DNA of 7,092 nt, from assembly GCA_046759145.1 (NCBI GenBank), contig JBHIBR010000095.1:1-7092 (forward strand). Direction: 5' to 3'. Source of the stretch: JBHIBR01 sp046759145 [NCBI: Nitrospinota bacterium]. Lineage in GTDB: Bacteria > UBA8248. The first letter of the stretch is position 1. Each line of letters begins with the position of its first letter. A program made the translations under genes and the position numbers. The notes beneath the pieces were generated by a model that was not told where the DNA came from, ran no database searches, and saw only the letters and a program-made list of their open reading frames with translations. This document shows positions 5,700 through 7,092 of this stretch, in pieces.

Positions 5700-6671
5700 T
5701 CACACGCGGATGTTGATGATCTTCCTCATCACAAAGAAGCCAATGACCATCAGCACGAGGGCCAACGCCATGAGGATCTTCCCCACGGTGGTGGTCCAGA
5801 GCAGCGACACGTACCCGGGGTTTAGGAAAAAGATGAGCACCGCGACGACGAAGGGGAGCGCCCCGATGACGTAGCCCGAGATGCGCCCCTGGGTGCTCAA
5901 TACCTGCACCTGGCGGAGGAGCTTGTAGCGCTCCCGGATGACGTAGCCCAGCTTGTCCAGGATCTCCGCCAGGTTCCCCCCCGTCTCCCGCTGGATGGCC
6001 ACCGCAGTCACGAAGAACTGCAGGTCCAGGCTCTCCACCCGCTGGAGCATGTTGCGCAGCGTCTCCTGAGAGCTGATCCCGAGGTTCCCCTCCTCGTATG
6101 CCCTCCGGAATTCCGTCCCCACGGGCGGGGCCATCTCCTGGGCCACCATGACCATGGCGCTCGGAAATGCGTGGCCCGCCCGCAACGCGTTGGAGAAGAG
6201 CTTGATGGCGTCGGGGAGCTGGCGCTCGAAGAGCTTGATGCGGCTCTTACGCTTGAACTTGAGGTAGAAGTAAGGGAGCGTGAACCCCAAGATACCCCCC
6301 ACCAACCCCATCGCCAAGCTCCGCGTGAGCAAAAAGAAGAGGACGAACCCGCCCGACCCGCAGAGGGGGAACCACATGAGGAAGCGGCTGGCGGGCACCT
6401 GCATGTCGGCCTGTTCCATCAGACGCGGGATGGTCTGGGCGGTGGGGAGCCGGCGCAGGAGTCGGTTCAGCGTCCCGCTTGAGCTCAGCGCGGTCGTCTC
6501 CCGGAGGATGGAGCCTATGGAGGCGCGCTCGACCTGCACGTTCGCCCGGCTCAGCCGCTGGAGCCGCCCCTGCACCAAGGGGTCCTGCCCGCCGGGGAAG
6601 AGCAGGAACCATACCCCGAGGCAGACCAGCACGCCGGCTCCGAAGCCCAACAGAACGGCGAGAGCGGCCAC
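5700..6671 (-). CDS. tadB: TadB, Flp pilus inner-membrane platform protein
   Basis: Inner-membrane protein, 323 residues, the partner of TadC. An N-terminal membrane helix (about 3-25) precedes a soluble linker, then paired helices (about 98-116 and 119-137), then the cytoplasmic T2SSF domain: ERQLPDAIKLFSNALRAGHAFPSAM (149-173), EEGNLGISSQETLRNML, DLQFFVTAVAIQRETGGNLAEIL (216-238). Two further helices (about 265-283 and 298-315) close the protein, giving the usual TadB layout. The NALRAGHAFPSAM and QRETGGNLAEIL segments are characteristic of TadB/CpaG. The GTG at 6671 follows the cpaF stop by four bases, and the purine-rich GGGAGGGAGTGAGG that serves as its ribosome-binding region spans the end of cpaF, so the two genes are tightly coupled. 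Confidence 0.95.
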   Translation of the reverse strand: MAALAVLLGFGAGVLVCLGVWFLLFPGGQDPLVQGRLQRLSRANVQVERASIGSILRETTALSSSGTLNRLLRRLPTAQTIPRLMEQADMQVPASRFLMWFPLCGSGGFVLFFLLTRSLAMGLVGGILGFTLPYFYLKFKRKSRIKLFERQLPDAIKLFSNALRAGHAFPSAMVMVAQEMAPPVGTEFRRAYEEGNLGISSQETLRNMLQRVESLDLQFFVTAVAIQRETGGNLAEILDKLGYVIRERYKLLRQVQVLSTQGRISGYVIGALPFVVAVLIFFLNPGYVSLLWTTTVGKILMALALVLMVIGFFVMRKIINIRV

Positions 6672-6675
6672 CGCC

Positions 6676-7092
6676 TCACTCCCTCCCGTGCTGGGCGTGG
6701 GGGTTGAAGATCTCGGGCGAGAGGTGGAGCCCGCTCTCCTCGATCCTCCCCATGGCCTGGGGTCGGATGCCCGTGGCGGTGTGGTAGCCCACCACCTTCG
6801 GCTTGCCCGAACCGTCGGTGGTGACGCCCGTCTGTTTGTAGAGGAAGATGTCCTGGAGGGTGATCACTTCTCCCTCCATCCCCGTCACCTCGGTGATTTG
6901 GACGATCTTGCGGCTGCCGTCCTGGAGGCGGCTGGCGTGTACGATGAGGTGGATGGCGGAGGCGATCTGGCCCCGCACCGCCTTGGCCGGGACATCCACC
7001 CCGCTCATGGCCACCAGCACCTCCAGACGGCCCAGGCCCTCCCGGGGGTTGTTGGCGTGGAGGGTGGACAGCGAGCCGTCGTGCCCCGTGTT
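6676..7092 (-). CDS. cpaF: CpaF/TadA secretion ATPase, C-terminal end (5' partial)
   Basis: The last 138 residues of the Tad-system ATPase of the VirB11/GspE superfamily, which hydrolyses ATP in a cytoplasmic hexamer to drive pilus assembly. The frame is open to the window edge, beginning NTGHDGSLSTLHANNPREGL, the conserved Walker-B-distal histidine-box region of CpaF. LEVLVAMSGVDVP, IASAIHLIVHASRLQDGSRK, ITEVTGMEGEVITLQDIF and a C-terminal tail with SPEIF follow, all typical of the family. A shorter start at GTG 7020 is internal and not real. Walker A, Walker B and the N-terminal domain lie beyond 7092. The name TadA is used for the same protein in other species. It is the first visible gene of the minus-strand operon. 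Confidence 0.95.
   Translation of the reverse strand, partial: NTGHDGSLSTLHANNPREGLGRLEVLVAMSGVDVPAKAVRGQIASAIHLIVHASRLQDGSRKIVQITEVTGMEGEVITLQDIFLYKQTGVTTDGSGKPKVVGYHTATGIRPQAMGRIEESGLHLSPEIFNPHAQHGRE

Noticed and set aside
4930-5703. 257-codon minus-strand open frame within tadC
   Set aside because: Same-strand shadow of tadC in another frame; Gly/Arg/Pro/Ala-rich product with no domain, whereas the tadC frame has clear T2SSF motifs.
1-7092. Mobile elements, CRISPR arrays, RNA genes or defence systems
   Set aside because: No terminal repeats, transposase or integrase motifs, regularly spaced repeats, or tRNA/rRNA-like segments were seen. The exonuclease/GIY-YIG gene fits a housekeeping repair-type protein, and its AAA+ neighbour is convergent rather than co-transcribed, so a two-gene defence system is not supported.

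Overview
The window is GC-rich, gene-dense bacterial DNA with almost no intergenic space. It holds the end of a Tad (tight adherence, Flp-type pilus) gene cluster on the minus strand, facing one separate DNA-processing gene on the plus strand. A lipoprotein with a BamE-like layout, together with Tad genes, suggests a Gram-negative (diderm) bacterium with a high-GC genome. An environmental lineage such as Acidobacteriota, Myxococcota or a relative would fit, but the sequence does not settle the taxon.

Minus strand, in transcription order (right to left): the C-terminal end of the CpaF/TadA secretion ATPase (cut by the window edge at 7092); TadB and TadC, the paired inner-membrane platform proteins; a small DUF192 protein; an integral-membrane methyltransferase of the isoprenylcysteine/PEMT type; a lipoprotein that looks like two tandem BamE/SmpA-like units; and, after a 100-base gap that contains a hairpin, an AAA+ ATPase with an N-terminal winged-helix region. 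From cpaF to the lipoprotein the genes are separated by at most 16 bases or overlap, and several use GTG starts, so they look like one translationally coupled operon. The ATPase is probably in the same transcript, because no promoter can be recognised in the gap.

Plus strand: a gene entering from the left edge encodes a DEDDh (DnaQ-like) 3'-5' exonuclease fused to a UvrC-like GIY-YIG domain. It ends 17 bases before the end of the convergent ATPase gene and is functionally unrelated to the pilus genes.

How the genes may work together: CpaF hydrolyses ATP at the cytoplasmic face and TadB/TadC form the membrane platform through which Flp pilin is assembled. The four following genes are accessory and not part of the textbook Tad set. 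The pilin, prepilin peptidase, secretin and other Tad genes must lie elsewhere, probably upstream beyond position 7092. The most interesting part is this four-gene accessory block (DUF192, methyltransferase, duplicated BamE-like lipoprotein, winged-helix AAA+ ATPase). I see no CRISPR array, tRNA, rRNA or mobile element.
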